A DNA stretch of 64,000 bases, taken from positions 434,001 through 498,000 of the forward strand of contig JAFLYY010000001.1 in the NCBI GenBank assembly GCA_029785825.1. Reading direction: 5' to 3'. This document shows positions 8,517 through 17,022 of the stretch, one piece after another. The translations under genes were made by a program, and so were the position numbers. How positions within the stretch are numbered: position 1 is the first letter of the stretch; each line of letters starts with the position of its first letter. The notes under the pieces were generated by a model, which was not told the origin of the DNA, made no database searches, and worked only from the letters and a program-made list of their open reading frames with translations. Origin of the DNA: Nitrososphaerota archaeon (GTDB lineage: Archaea > Thermoproteota > Nitrososphaeria > Nitrososphaerales > Gagatemarchaeaceae).

Positions 8517-8597
8517 GCCCCTCGCCTGAGCCCGAACCTGCCAAGTTGACGGTTGAACGGGCGATGTCATGAGGTGTCAAAGATCGGTTGACGCTTG

Positions 8598-8867
8598 TCA
8601 GTAGGGCTGTGAAGGACCGCCAGCAGGGAATGGGTGTTCGCTTGGATTGCAGCCAAAGCTCAGTCCGAACCAGTAAGGCGAGTACACAGTCCCAACGCCT
8701 ATGGTCGCACATCCGAACGACTGATAGACCTGGTATCTCGGCGCGTTAGTGGAACAGACGAGGGGAGAACAGGCCGCCGTTTCCTGATACACTATCGGAG
8801 CCATGAAGAAGACCGCCAAGACAACAGCCGCGGCGACGCCGATTCCCACCTTGGTGACGCATCTCAC
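8598..8867 (-). CDS. Small membrane-anchored hypothetical protein
   Basis: An 89-residue protein, not recognised. One N-terminal membrane helix (VGIGVAAAVVLAVFFMAPIV) follows a short basic stretch (MRCVTK), so the rest is probably outside the cell. That part carries four cysteines (C33, C38, C53 and C73 by my count) and a Tyr/Phe/Gly-rich end (VYSPYWFGLSFGC). The cysteines could form disulfides. GCTAAACTAG about 30 nt upstream is a plausible TATA box. The 3' flank (8517-8597) and 5' flank (8868-9044) hold nothing else I can name. Confidence 0.5.
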   Translation of the reverse strand: MRCVTKVGIGVAAAVVLAVFFMAPIVYQETAACSPLVCSTNAPRYQVYQSFGCATIGVGTVYSPYWFGLSFGCNPSEHPFPAGGPSQPY

Positions 8868-9044
8868 GCCAAGCGGACGCGGAAGCGCCCTAGTTTAGCC
8901 CACTGTTCAGAACGCCCGACTGGAGCGTCCTGGACTACGGCCTACTTGTCTTCCCTCTCAACCTTGACTCCGGCACGTTGCGCGGAGCACGTGAAGAGAT
9001 GACGAGCGCAGACCGCATGCCGGAGAAACCGGTCCTCCGGGCCA

Positions 9045-10169
9045 CTAGCGCCCTTTCTTGATCTGGACCCCCCTCTGATGCAGCTCACTCAGAAGGGTCC
9101 GCACCAGCTTCCCGGTGACAGCCCTCTCTGGAGGTATCACCCCCTCCCCCTGGACCTCCCCTTCCCCGAGCATCTGCGTGACGATGGAGCCCGTATAGGC
9201 CGTGGTCTTCCCCATGGAGGTCACCCCGTTCGCCTCGTCGTACCTGTCGACCATGTCATAGACGATGCTCCCCTTCCTCCCTTTCGCGATGACGCGCATG
9301 ACGGTTATGTCCTTAGGCTCCCCCTCGGAGAGCTTCTTGCCCAGCACTGCCCAGGACACCTCGAGCGGAGACGCCTGCGCCTCCCCTGCCCTGACCTTCT
9401 CTCGTGAGAAGTAGCCTGACTCCTGGAGCAGCTTCATCTTCTCCGCGTGTCCCGGCCACCTGAGAGTTATCTCGTCGAGGACTCTCATCCCCCTCATGGT
9501 GTAGACGAGGCTGGCGAGGCCGTCCGTGCAGAACCCCTCCAGGGTCCCGATGGGGGGCGGGAACTCGTAGGTGTCGACCGTGTCGAAGGGCCTTACCTTC
9601 ACCATCTTCCCTCCCCTGAACACCCTGGCGTCGTCGGTGTACTCCCTCAGCAGCCCCACGATGGAGAAGACCAGCTTGTATCCGTAGGGGGGGAGAGGCT
9701 TCTGGGGGATCCCTCCGACGAGGATATGCCCTTCATCGCCGCCGCCGAGCTCCTGGAGGGCGTCCGTCAGGAGTATCCCCCCGAGTCCGGGGGCGACGCC
9801 GCACCCCGGGATCAGCGTCGCGCCGGTCTTCCTCGCCTCCCCGTCGAGCGCCATCTGCTCGTCCTCGAAGGCTATGTTCACCATCTTCGTCCCTGCCTGG
9901 ACCGCAGCCAGGTCTGACAGGTGCACTATCCCATGAGGGAGCGCCGACGCAGCGGCGTCGAACCGCTTCAGAAACGAGACCACCTTGCTCTTCTCCCTGA
10001 TGTCCAAGAGCTCGACCCTGAGCTTCTTCCCTGGCGAGCGCTTCTTCAACGCCCGCAGACGCTCTTCGTCTACGTCGGCGACCACGACCTCGTCGACCCC
10101 CTCAGACCTGGAGAGGTCCCAGCCGATCACGGACCCCATCAGCCCGGACCCCAGCACCGCTGCCTTCAT
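9045..10169 (-). CDS. Saccharopine dehydrogenase-like oxidoreductase
   Basis: A 374-residue NAD(P)-dependent dehydrogenase of the saccharopine dehydrogenase/homospermidine synthase superfamily. Seen: Rossmann start AVLGSGLMGSVIGWDLS, DVDEERLRAL after strand 2, a conserved AFEDEQMALDGEARKTG segment, and GCGVAPGLGGIL, typical of archaeal lysine-dehydrogenase-like members. The C-terminal domain (residues ~125-330) is the catalytic/dimer domain. The substrate is unknown. The ATG directly starts the Rossmann strand. The gene is separated from its neighbours by about 60 and 40 nt and has no obvious operon partner. Confidence 0.8.
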   Translation of the reverse strand: MKAAVLGSGLMGSVIGWDLSRSEGVDEVVVADVDEERLRALKKRSPGKKLRVELLDIREKSKVVSFLKRFDAAASALPHGIVHLSDLAAVQAGTKMVNIAFEDEQMALDGEARKTGATLIPGCGVAPGLGGILLTDALQELGGGDEGHILVGGIPQKPLPPYGYKLVFSIVGLLREYTDDARVFRGGKMVKVRPFDTVDTYEFPPPIGTLEGFCTDGLASLVYTMRGMRVLDEITLRWPGHAEKMKLLQESGYFSREKVRAGEAQASPLEVSWAVLGKKLSEGEPKDITVMRVIAKGRKGSIVYDMVDRYDEANGVTSMGKTTAYTGSIVTQMLGEGEVQGEGVIPPERAVTGKLVRTLLSELHQRGVQIKKGR

Positions 10170-10230
10170 GGCTCGCTGGTCCTCGGTGCGCGGTTATTGA
10201 GCTGAGCGGAGAAGCCGCGAAGAGGCGGAC

Positions 10231-11538
10231 CTAGGCGGGCGCCTGGGCGGCGAAGATCTCCATGGTCTCCGCTATCCAGATCATCCCCTTCCTCAGGTTC
10301 TCCAGCTTGAGGTTCTCGTTGGGAGCGTGTATCCCTCCGTCAGTCGCGGACACGCCGATGTCTACCGACGGCATCCCATACCTCCTGGTGAACAGGTAAA
10401 GGGGGCCCGTCCCCGGGGAGCCAAGCTCGACCACGGGCTTCCTGCCGTACGTCTTCTCGGCAGCCACTATCGCCGCCTGCGCGAAGGGGTCCTTGTAGGA
10501 CGTCCTGGCTGCCGGCTCCATGCTCTCCTGTTTGATCTCCACGTCGGCGAAGCCCTTGTCGTCCAGATACTTCCTCAGCTTCTTCAGAAGCTCATCCGGG
10601 TCCTGCTCCGGGACGAGCCGAAAGTCCATCTTCACGTGTATCTCCTTCGGGAGGACGGTCTTCGACCCGGGCCCGGTGTACCCCGCCCAGATGCCCGCGA
10701 TGTTCCCCGTGGGCCTCTGCACGAGCGCCTTCTTCGCAAGTTCGTCCTCCATCCCCCCGGTGAACTTCTCCGCGGCATAGTTCTTCCTGTAGCCGTCTCC
10801 GTCGAAAGGCATCTCGTTCAGTACGGAGAGCTCGTCTTCAGCCAGGTTGGTCACCCCGTCGTACCACCCGGGGACGAGGATCCTCTCGTCTTCGTCCTTG
10901 AGGATGTTCAGCAGCCTGACCATCCTCCAGGGGGCGCTCGGCAGTATCGCAGCGAGGCTGCTGTGGGCGTCCTGCGAAAGCGACTTCAGCGTGAGCTCGA
11001 CGTAGATCATCCCCTTCACCCCGAGGGTGACCGTGGGGGTCCCGGCGGAGTCGACTGTCCCGTACTCCCAGATGACGGCGTCTGCTTCAAAGAGCTCGGG
11101 GTACTTGGAAATGTAGTCTCCCAGGTGGCCGCTCCCGACCTCTTCCTCCCCTTCGAAGCAGAACTTCACGTTGCAGGGGATGTCCCCGTCCGCCTTCATG
11201 AACGACTCCACTACCTTGAGCCTGGCGACCAGCTCCCCCTTGTCATCGGAGACCCCCCTCCCATAGATGACCCCGTCCCTGATCTCCGGCTTGAACGGAG
11301 GAGACTTCCAGAGCTCCAGCGGCTCCTCGGGCTGGACGTCGTAGTGGTTGTAGAACAGCAGCGTCTTGCCTGGCTTCTTGGAGCGGATCTCCCCGAAGAC
11401 CAGTGGGGCGACCCCGTCCAGCTTCAGGACCTTCGTCGTGGCTCCTATCTCCTTCAGCATCTTCTCGACCAGGACAGAGCATTCCGCTACGCCCTCGTTC
11501 CTCGCGGACACGCTCCTCTGCGACGCGAGGCGGACCAC
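10231..11538 (-). CDS. M20 family metallopeptidase (ArgE/DapE/CNDP type), N-terminus unresolved
   Basis: At least 435 residues. Two-zinc ligands are visible: H in FYNHYDVQPEEP, D in GRGVSDDKGE, the catalytic EE in FEGEEEVGSG, and H in DGGIHAPNEN near the C-terminus. The dimerisation lid (AHSSLAAILPSAPWRM) is intact. Cleaves a dipeptide or acyl-amino acid; the exact substrate is open. The first GTG used here drops a helix that M20 proteins normally have: the same frame upstream encodes EGFRRYVGDNIHAFADE but has no ATG, GTG, TTG or ACG start. CTTTATCTC near 11638 implies transcription from about 11610, so a frameshift, sequence error or CTG start is likely. Confidence 0.8.
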   Translation of the reverse strand: MVRLASQRSVSARNEGVAECSVLVEKMLKEIGATTKVLKLDGVAPLVFGEIRSKKPGKTLLFYNHYDVQPEEPLELWKSPPFKPEIRDGVIYGRGVSDDKGELVARLKVVESFMKADGDIPCNVKFCFEGEEEVGSGHLGDYISKYPELFEADAVIWEYGTVDSAGTPTVTLGVKGMIYVELTLKSLSQDAHSSLAAILPSAPWRMVRLLNILKDEDERILVPGWYDGVTNLAEDELSVLNEMPFDGDGYRKNYAAEKFTGGMEDELAKKALVQRPTGNIAGIWAGYTGPGSKTVLPKEIHVKMDFRLVPEQDPDELLKKLRKYLDDKGFADVEIKQESMEPAARTSYKDPFAQAAIVAAEKTYGRKPVVELGSPGTGPLYLFTRRYGMPSVDIGVSATDGGIHAPNENLKLENLRKGMIWIAETMEIFAAQAPA

Positions 11539-11750
11539 TTCATCGGCGAAGGCGTGGATGTTGTCGCCTACGTACCGTCTGAAACCTTCGCTTACCAGCC
11601 CTCGAACACCTGCGGGTGGCCCCCACGCATGCGGAGATAAAGGTTGGAGCCGGCAAAGAAGACTACAGCCGGGTCCGCATGTGGCCGGAGAGCCCCTCCT
11701 GCACCCTTAAATCCCGATATGTCTGCAGGAGATATATCTTGAGGAATGCT

Positions 11751-12245
11751 ATGCCGGCCGGAAAAGGTCGCCAGGTCCCGGCAGCCAGGGGCTCGCCTCT
11801 CCGCTTCGATGGAGGGTCGCTCCTGACGGACTTTTCCAGGTTCTATGTCCTCCTCCTGCTCTACGAGGGGGGGAAGCACGGTTACGAGATAATGTCCAGC
11901 ATCGAGCAGAGGCTCGGTCGGACCGCGAGCCCCGGCATGGTGTACCCGTTCCTCCGGCTGCTGGAGGGGCAGGGGTACGTCTCGCGCAAATCGGTGACCG
12001 TCGGCCGCAAGGCGAGGAAGGTGTACTCCCTCACGCAGCAGGGGAGGGCTTTCTGCGACAGGCTCTTCGGTCAGTTCGCGGGAATCGTGTCAAGCGCCAT
12101 CGAGCCTACCCTGCAGGTGTGCGCCCACTGCGGGTGCAGGGTCTACAAAGACGCCCACCTGGAGGAGGTCGGAGGGAAGGAGCTCGCCTTCTGTTGCAGG
12201 TCCTGCGCGAGCACCTACGTAAGAGAAACGGGGAGGGGAAGGTGA
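11751..12245 (+). CDS. PadR-like regulator with C-terminal TRASH/YHS metal-binding domain
   Basis: A 164-residue regulator. The N-terminal winged helix (LLLLYEGGKHGYEIMSSIE, then TASPGMVYPFLRLLEGQG and the wing GRKARKVYSLTQQG) is PadR type. The C-terminal ~40 residues hold the cysteine pairs CAHCGC and FCCRSCAS, a treble-clef metal sensor like those in archaeal CopT/CopR regulators. It sits upstream of the copper ATPase, with its stop two nt before that gene's proposed start, so it is probably the copper-responsive regulator of this operon. A loose dyad (GATAT at 11716, ATATC at 11734) near the start may be its operator. Sensing copper rather than another soft metal is inferred. Confidence 0.82.
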   Translation: MPAGKGRQVPAARGSPLRFDGGSLLTDFSRFYVLLLLYEGGKHGYEIMSSIEQRLGRTASPGMVYPFLRLLEGQGYVSRKSVTVGRKARKVYSLTQQGRAFCDRLFGQFAGIVSSAIEPTLQVCAHCGCRVYKDAHLEEVGGKELAFCCRSCASTYVRETGRGR

Positions 12246-12246
12246 C

Positions 12247-14340
12247 ACGGCCACAGACCCGGTCTGCGGCATGTACGTCGAGGAGTCCCCCGGAGCCCTG
12301 CACGCCGAGGTGAACGGGAGGACCTACTACTTCTGCGCCGAGTCGTGCCTCCGGACGTTCATCGCGCCGACCCTCGAGCTCAGGTCCCTGAAGAGGGACA
12401 TCGCCCTCGGATTCGCCCTCGGCATCCCAATCCTGGCCCTGACGTACCTTACCGTCTTCCCTGCGGGGTTCCCCACAGGTCTGCTCCTCCTCGCGCTGGC
12501 GACCCCGGTCCAGTTCATCGCAGGCAGGAGGTTCTACGAAGGGGCGTGGAACGCGATCAAGATGCGCTCCTCTAACATGGACACCCTGGTCGCCGTGGGG
12601 ACCTCAGCGGCCTACTTCTACAGCCTCGTCTTCGTCCTCTTCCCGGCCGAGTTCCCCTATGGGGGGCTCTTCTTCGACGCCTCTTCCCTCGTGGTCGCCC
12701 TCATACTGGTCGGGAGGCTGCTGGAGCAGACGGTCAAGGTGAGGGCCAACGGCGCCATGATGAAGCTGGGCGAGCTGCAGCCGAGCACCGCGACGGTGAT
12801 CGGCCCCGACGGGGGCGAGGTTGAGACCCCGGTCGAGAAGGTGGCGGTGGGCGACCTCTTCCTCGTCCGTCCCGGGGAGAGGGTGGCGACGGACGGTGTG
12901 GTAGTCGAGGGGCGCTCCTTCGTCGACGAGAAGATGATCAGCGGCGAGAGCATCCCCGTGGAGAAGTCCGCAGGGAGCCAGGTGACCGGCGCTACCGTCA
13001 ACGGCTCTGGGGCGCTGAGGGTGAAGGCGACCAGGGTAGGGGCTGACACCACCCTATCTAGGATAATCCAGATCGTCCAGGACGCCCAGAGCACCAAGGC
13101 CCCGGTGGAGCGCCTCGTGAACACCGTGGCCGCTTACTTCGTCCCGATAGTGGTCGCGGTCTCTCTGGCCTCTTTCGCGCTCTGGGTGTCCGTGGGCGGC
13201 AAGTCCGTCAGCTTCGCGTTCACCGCGGCGGTCGCCGTCCTGGTGATCGCCTGCCCCTGCGCTCTGGGCCTCGCCACCCCTGCGGCCATCGCTGTCGGCG
13301 CCGGAAAGGGGGCCGAAAACGGGATACTGATCAGGGGAGGGGAGTACCTGGAGCGGACGCAGAAGATCGACACCGTCGCCTTCGACAAGACAGGGACTCT
13401 CACAAGGGGAGAGCCTGAAGTGACTGACGTCATCGCCGTGGAGGGGGGAGACCCCAAGGAAGTAGTCAGGCTGGCAGCCGCGGCCGAGCGGAGCTCGGAG
13501 CACCCGCTCGCTTCCGCCGTCCTCAGGAGGTACGCCTCCGACTTTCCAGGAGCGCCCTTGCCAGACTCCTCGGCCTTCCAGGCCCTCCCTGGCCTCGGGG
13601 TGAGCGCGTCGTATTCTGGGAAGCGACTTCTGGTGGGGAACCTTCAACTCCTCCGAAAGAGCGGAACAGCAGTAGGAGAGGAGCTTTCGAGGAGGATGGA
13701 TGTCCTTCTCAGCCAGGGGAAGACCGTCGTACTGCTCGCCCAGAACGGGGCGCTGAAGGGGGTCGTCGCTGTGGCGGACGCCGTAAAGCCGTCAGCCAGG
13801 GAGGCCATCTCAGGCCTCCAGAAGATGGGGCTCGAGACCGTCATGATAAGCGGGGACAACCAGACCACCACCGCGGCGATAGCGAAGGAGCTCGGGATTG
13901 GAAGGTATTTCGCAGAGGTCCTCCCAGAACAGAAGGCGTCGATAGTGAAGATGCTCCAGGAACAGGAGCGGAGAAAAGTCGCCATGGTGGGAGACGGGAT
14001 AAACGACGCTCCGGCGCTGGCGCAGGCCTACGTAGGCATAGCCATAGGCTCCGGGTCGGATGTGGCCGTGGAGACGGGAGGGCTGATACTGATGAGGGAC
14101 GACCCCCGGGACGTGGTCGCCGGTATACAGCTCTCGAGGAAGACGATGTCGAAGGTGAAGCAGAACCTCTTCTGGGCCTTCGTCTACAACGTGGCCCTGA
14201 TCCCGGTGGCTGCCGGGCTCCTCTACCTCCTCGTCGGGGTCCTCCTCAACCCGATCCTGTCGGGGGCCGCAATGGCGATGTCGTCCGTCACCGTAGTCAC
14301 GAACTCGCTCACCCTGAGGAGGTTCAGACCGAAGCTTTGA
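12247..14340 (+). CDS. copA: Copper-translocating P1B-type ATPase with N-terminal YHS domain (ACG start proposed)
   Basis: A 697-residue export ATPase that moves Cu(I) out of the cytoplasm. Order: YHS metal-binding domain (DPVCGM...YYFCAESCLRTF, residues ~4-38), helices 1-4, actuator domain (ISGESIPVEKS), CPC in helix 6 (residues 336-338), phosphorylation site DKTGT (D380), SSEHP nucleotide-domain motif, GDGINDAP (~582-589) and the last two helices. CPC indicates Cu(I) or Ag(I). The conserved DPVCG precedes the first ATG, and no ATG, GTG or TTG is in frame after the upstream TAA. An ACG gives ATDPVCGM, with GGAGG 10 nt upstream. It overlaps the next gene by 4 nt. Confidence 0.92.
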   Translation, partial: TATDPVCGMYVEESPGALHAEVNGRTYYFCAESCLRTFIAPTLELRSLKRDIALGFALGIPILALTYLTVFPAGFPTGLLLLALATPVQFIAGRRFYEGAWNAIKMRSSNMDTLVAVGTSAAYFYSLVFVLFPAEFPYGGLFFDASSLVVALILVGRLLEQTVKVRANGAMMKLGELQPSTATVIGPDGGEVETPVEKVAVGDLFLVRPGERVATDGVVVEGRSFVDEKMISGESIPVEKSAGSQVTGATVNGSGALRVKATRVGADTTLSRIIQIVQDAQSTKAPVERLVNTVAAYFVPIVVAVSLASFALWVSVGGKSVSFAFTAAVAVLVIACPCALGLATPAAIAVGAGKGAENGILIRGGEYLERTQKIDTVAFDKTGTLTRGEPEVTDVIAVEGGDPKEVVRLAAAAERSSEHPLASAVLRRYASDFPGAPLPDSSAFQALPGLGVSASYSGKRLLVGNLQLLRKSGTAVGEELSRRMDVLLSQGKTVVLLAQNGALKGVVAVADAVKPSAREAISGLQKMGLETVMISGDNQTTTAAIAKELGIGRYFAEVLPEQKASIVKMLQEQERRKVAMVGDGINDAPALAQAYVGIAIGSGSDVAVETGGLILMRDDPRDVVAGIQLSRKTMSKVKQNLFWAFVYNVALIPVAAGLLYLLVGVLLNPILSGAAMAMSSVTVVTNSLTLRRFRPKL

Positions 14341-14618
14341 GCGGGCTCCCGACGAAGACGGCCACCGCGAGGTTCTCCGTCTCGAGCGTGAGCTGCGTCG
14401 CCTGCACCCCTGCCTTCAGGAAGGGGCTGTCGCGGTCGGAGGGCGTCCTGGACGTAAGAGAGCTGCCGATGCTGAACATGGTCGTGGTCGAGTTCGACCC
14501 CGCCAGGACGGACGAGGCGAAGATAAGGAGGGAGGTCGAAGCCGTGTCAGCGAAGGCAGGGTTCAAAGGGAAGGTCATCTTCCCGGGCAAGAAGAAGGAG
14601 GTGATTACGAAGCGATGA
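14337..14618 (+). CDS. Heavy-metal-associated (HMA) domain protein
   Basis: A 93-residue ferredoxin-like HMA domain protein, a small copper chaperone or accessory of the ATPase. The CxxC metal site is SCVACTP near residues 19-25, and the fold pattern VVVEFDP...EVEAVSAKAGFKG follows. A Lys-rich tail ends the protein. The TTG overlaps the copA stop (TTGA), so it is translationally coupled. The loop lacks the usual M-x-C start (it reads V-S-C), but the cysteine pair is intact. Confidence 0.8.
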   Translation: MSGLPTKTATARFSVSSVSCVACTPAFRKGLSRSEGVLDVRELPMLNMVVVEFDPARTDEAKIRREVEAVSAKAGFKGKVIFPGKKKEVITKR

Positions 14619-14761
14619 CAGCCGTGGATCCCATCTGCAGGATGAAGGTCGACGAGAAGGGAGCGAAGTTCACCTCCAGCTACGACGGGAAGGCCTACTA
14701 CTTTTGCAGCTCAGGGTGCAAGAGGACCTTCGACAACGACCCGAAGAAGCACGCCGACTGA
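14615..14761 (+). CDS. Small YHS-domain protein
   Basis: A 48-residue stand-alone YHS metal-binding domain, closely like the one on the N-terminus of the ATPase: DPICRM at residues 5-10, YYFCSSGC at ~29-36 and KRTFDNDPKKH at the end. The ATG overlaps the previous stop (ATGA), so this is the fourth gene of the copper operon. Likely job: a soluble copper carrier or buffer. Being so short it is easily missed, but the cysteine pattern and coupling make it convincing. Confidence 0.85.
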   Translation: MTAVDPICRMKVDEKGAKFTSSYDGKAYYFCSSGCKRTFDNDPKKHAD

Positions 14762-14978
14762 GCCCTCCGGACGCCTCTGAGCCCGGTTGCCAACCGTGAG
14801 AATCGCACCCCGGGCTTAAAGGGGGTGCGGAGCCGTTCTGGTCGGAACCCCAATGGAGCCCCGACTTGGCGCCGAGACGGGCCCGCGTGGTACCCGCCGC
14901 TCTGTCCGGACGGGGCCCCCCGAAGGATGCGCCTCCGCCGCAAGGACAAAAATAGCCGGCCGCAGGCAGCCCGCTCCC

Positions 14979-16310
14979 TTGCCGAAGAAGGCCACGGAGG
15001 ACGAGTTCTCGAGGAGGGCCCTCGGGTATTCGAAGTTCTACGGCGGTAAGGTGGGGTTCGCCCCCAAGGTCCCCGTGAGGTCTCTCGATGACTTCTCCAT
15101 CTGGTACACGCCAGGGGTGGCCGCCGTCTCCAAGGCCATCCAGGCCGAACCAGGGCTCTCCTTCGAATACACGGGAAGGTGGAACACCATCGCCATAGTG
15201 TCCGACGGGAGCCGGGTCCTCGGCCTGGGGAACATAGGACCGGAGGGGGCCCTCCCGGTCATGGAAGGGAAGGCACTGATATACAATTACCTCGGCGGCG
15301 TGAACGCCATCCCGCTCCCCGTGAGGACCAAGACGGAGGAGGAGCTGATCTCCATCGTGAAGGCGCTCGAGCCTTCCCTCGGCGGGGTCAACCTGGAGGA
15401 CATCGAGTCCCCGAAGTGCTTCGAGGTCCTGGACCGGCTGCGGGCGGAGATGGAGATCCCTGTCTGGCACGACGACCAGCAAGGGACCGCAGGGGTGACG
15501 CTCGCGGGGCTCTTCAACGCCCTCGAGGTCACCGATCGGAAGCTCGCGGGGACGAGAGTGGTCCTGTGCGGGTCCGGGGCAGCAAACGTAGCCACGGAGC
15601 GGCTCCTGGTCGAAGCGGGCTCCGACCCGAGGGACATCATAGTGGTCGACTCCAAGGGGATACTTCACCCGGAAAGGGAGGACATCGACCAGCTCATGCT
15701 GAAGAACAAGTGGAAGTACGAGATCGCCATCCGCACCAACGGGGACAGGGTCACCGGAGGGCTGAAAGAAGCGCTCCGGGGGTCCGACGTGCTCGTGGCC
15801 GCCGCCCACCAGGGGCCCGCCGCCATCAAGCCAGATGAGATAGCCGTGATGAACCGGAGGTCTATCGCCTTCTTCCTTGCTAACCCTGTCCCGGAGATGC
15901 TCCCCGCGGAGGCCCACGCAGCGGGCGCGGAGGTCGTCGCGACGGGGAGGTCGGACTACCCCAACCAGGTCAACAACAGCCTCCTGTTCCCGGCGATATT
16001 CAGGGGCGCCCTGGACGTGAGGGCCAGGACCATCACAGACTCGATGGTCATACAGGCTGCGACGGAGCTGGCCGGGTTTGCCAGAGAAAAAGGGCTGAGC
16101 CCTGACTACATCATGCCCACCATGGTCCAATGGGAGGTCTACCCGCGGGTCGCGACCAGGGTAGGGCAGGCGGCGGTCAGGGAGGGGGTGGCGAGGAAGA
16201 AGCTGACTGAGGACGAGTCGATGCGCGCCGCCATGGCGACCATCGAGAGGTCGAGGAAGGTGATGAACCAGCTGAGGAGCGGGGGGCTGATAGTTGATCC
16301 GCCAGAATAG
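14979..16310 (+). CDS. Malic enzyme (malate dehydrogenase, oxaloacetate-decarboxylating)
   Basis: A 443-residue NAD(P)-dependent enzyme that converts malate to pyruvate and CO2. Seen: SIWYTPGVAAVS, VSDGSRVLGLGNIGPEGALPV (16-20 residue core of the substrate domain), the metal/substrate motif PVWHDDQQGTAG, the Rossmann loop VVLCGSGAANVA and FFLANPVPE. It lacks the C-terminal phosphotransacetylase domain of some bacterial forms, as in archaeal malic enzymes. The TTG is ~28 nt after ACAAAAATAG, giving a leaderless start. The following GNAT gene begins 34 nt later. Confidence 0.93.
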   Translation: MPKKATEDEFSRRALGYSKFYGGKVGFAPKVPVRSLDDFSIWYTPGVAAVSKAIQAEPGLSFEYTGRWNTIAIVSDGSRVLGLGNIGPEGALPVMEGKALIYNYLGGVNAIPLPVRTKTEEELISIVKALEPSLGGVNLEDIESPKCFEVLDRLRAEMEIPVWHDDQQGTAGVTLAGLFNALEVTDRKLAGTRVVLCGSGAANVATERLLVEAGSDPRDIIVVDSKGILHPEREDIDQLMLKNKWKYEIAIRTNGDRVTGGLKEALRGSDVLVAAAHQGPAAIKPDEIAVMNRRSIAFFLANPVPEMLPAEAHAAGAEVVATGRSDYPNQVNNSLLFPAIFRGALDVRARTITDSMVIQAATELAGFAREKGLSPDYIMPTMVQWEVYPRVATRVGQAAVREGVARKKLTEDESMRAAMATIERSRKVMNQLRSGGLIVDPPE

Positions 16311-16344
16311 ACGTAAATCGGCTGAGCTGGAAGCGGGGGCCAGG

Positions 16345-16806
16345 ATGCAGCTAAGGCATGCCAAGAAAGAGGACCTGGACGCCATCTCAGACCTGATCGT
16401 AAGGACCAAGCGCCTGAACAACGAGTTCGACCCGCTGTTCGCCGTGGTGTCTGACGCGAAGGCCAGGGCGGAGAAGTACGTCCAGTCGACGCTCGGTGCG
16501 CCTGGACACCTCCTGCTGGTGGCCTCTGAAGGGGCCAAAGTGGTGGGGGTAATCAGGGCGGAGACGAGGGAACGGATATTCTACGAGCCCCACAAGGAGG
16601 GGCGTATCACCGACTTCTACATTCTCCCCGAGTACAGGCGCAAGGCGCTCGGTCACGAGATGCTGGAGAAAGCGTCAGCCGAGCTGAAGAAGCTTGGCGT
16701 CGAGATCGTCGTGGCGGACGTCCCTGCCCAGAACGAGATAGCCAACAGGTTCTACGCCAAGCGCGGGTTCAGAGCCCTGACGCACCAGTTCGGGAAGATT
16801 CCCTAG
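16345..16806 (+). CDS. GNAT family N-acetyltransferase
   Basis: A 153-residue acetyltransferase. Seen: LRHAKKEDLDAISDLIV (strand 1 and helix 1), RITDFYILPEYRRKALGHEML (motif A; R-R-K-A-L-G replaces the usual R-x-x-G-x-G/A) and AQNEIANRFYAKRGF (motif B). The ATG gives the standard N-terminus; a TTG 51 nt earlier overlaps the malic enzyme and adds an unlikely basic lead. It overlaps the convergent small zinc-ribbon gene by 4 nt. The substrate is unknown. Confidence 0.82.
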   Translation: MQLRHAKKEDLDAISDLIVRTKRLNNEFDPLFAVVSDAKARAEKYVQSTLGAPGHLLLVASEGAKVVGVIRAETRERIFYEPHKEGRITDFYILPEYRRKALGHEMLEKASAELKKLGVEIVVADVPAQNEIANRFYAKRGFRALTHQFGKIP

Positions 16807-16955
16807 TAGTCGAGCAGCGTACCGAGCTGTAGGTCGTCGGCTGGTCCCAGAAGCATTCCGCAGCGGTAGCATACGAAGTTGGAGCCGGTCCTGGCGGGGA
16901 CGTGCTCCTGAGTCTTGAGGCAGTACGTCTCCTCAGCGACCGCTGTTAAGAGCAT
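16803..16955 (-). CDS. Small zinc-ribbon-like protein
   Basis: A 50-residue protein too short for most gene callers. It holds C...H...CYRC (YCLKTQEHVPARTG then FVCYRCGMLL), a possible single zinc site. An ATTTAAAATTC TATA-like box lies about 28 nt upstream of the ATG, which supports a real leaderless gene. No family name is assigned. Confidence 0.5.
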   Translation of the reverse strand: MLLTAVAEETYCLKTQEHVPARTGSNFVCYRCGMLLGPADDLQLGTLLDY

Positions 16956-17022
16956 CAAGCGTTGGACCTGGGTTCGGATATTTAAAATTCGACAACACAT
17001 CGACAGAGTTTCGACAATCGCC

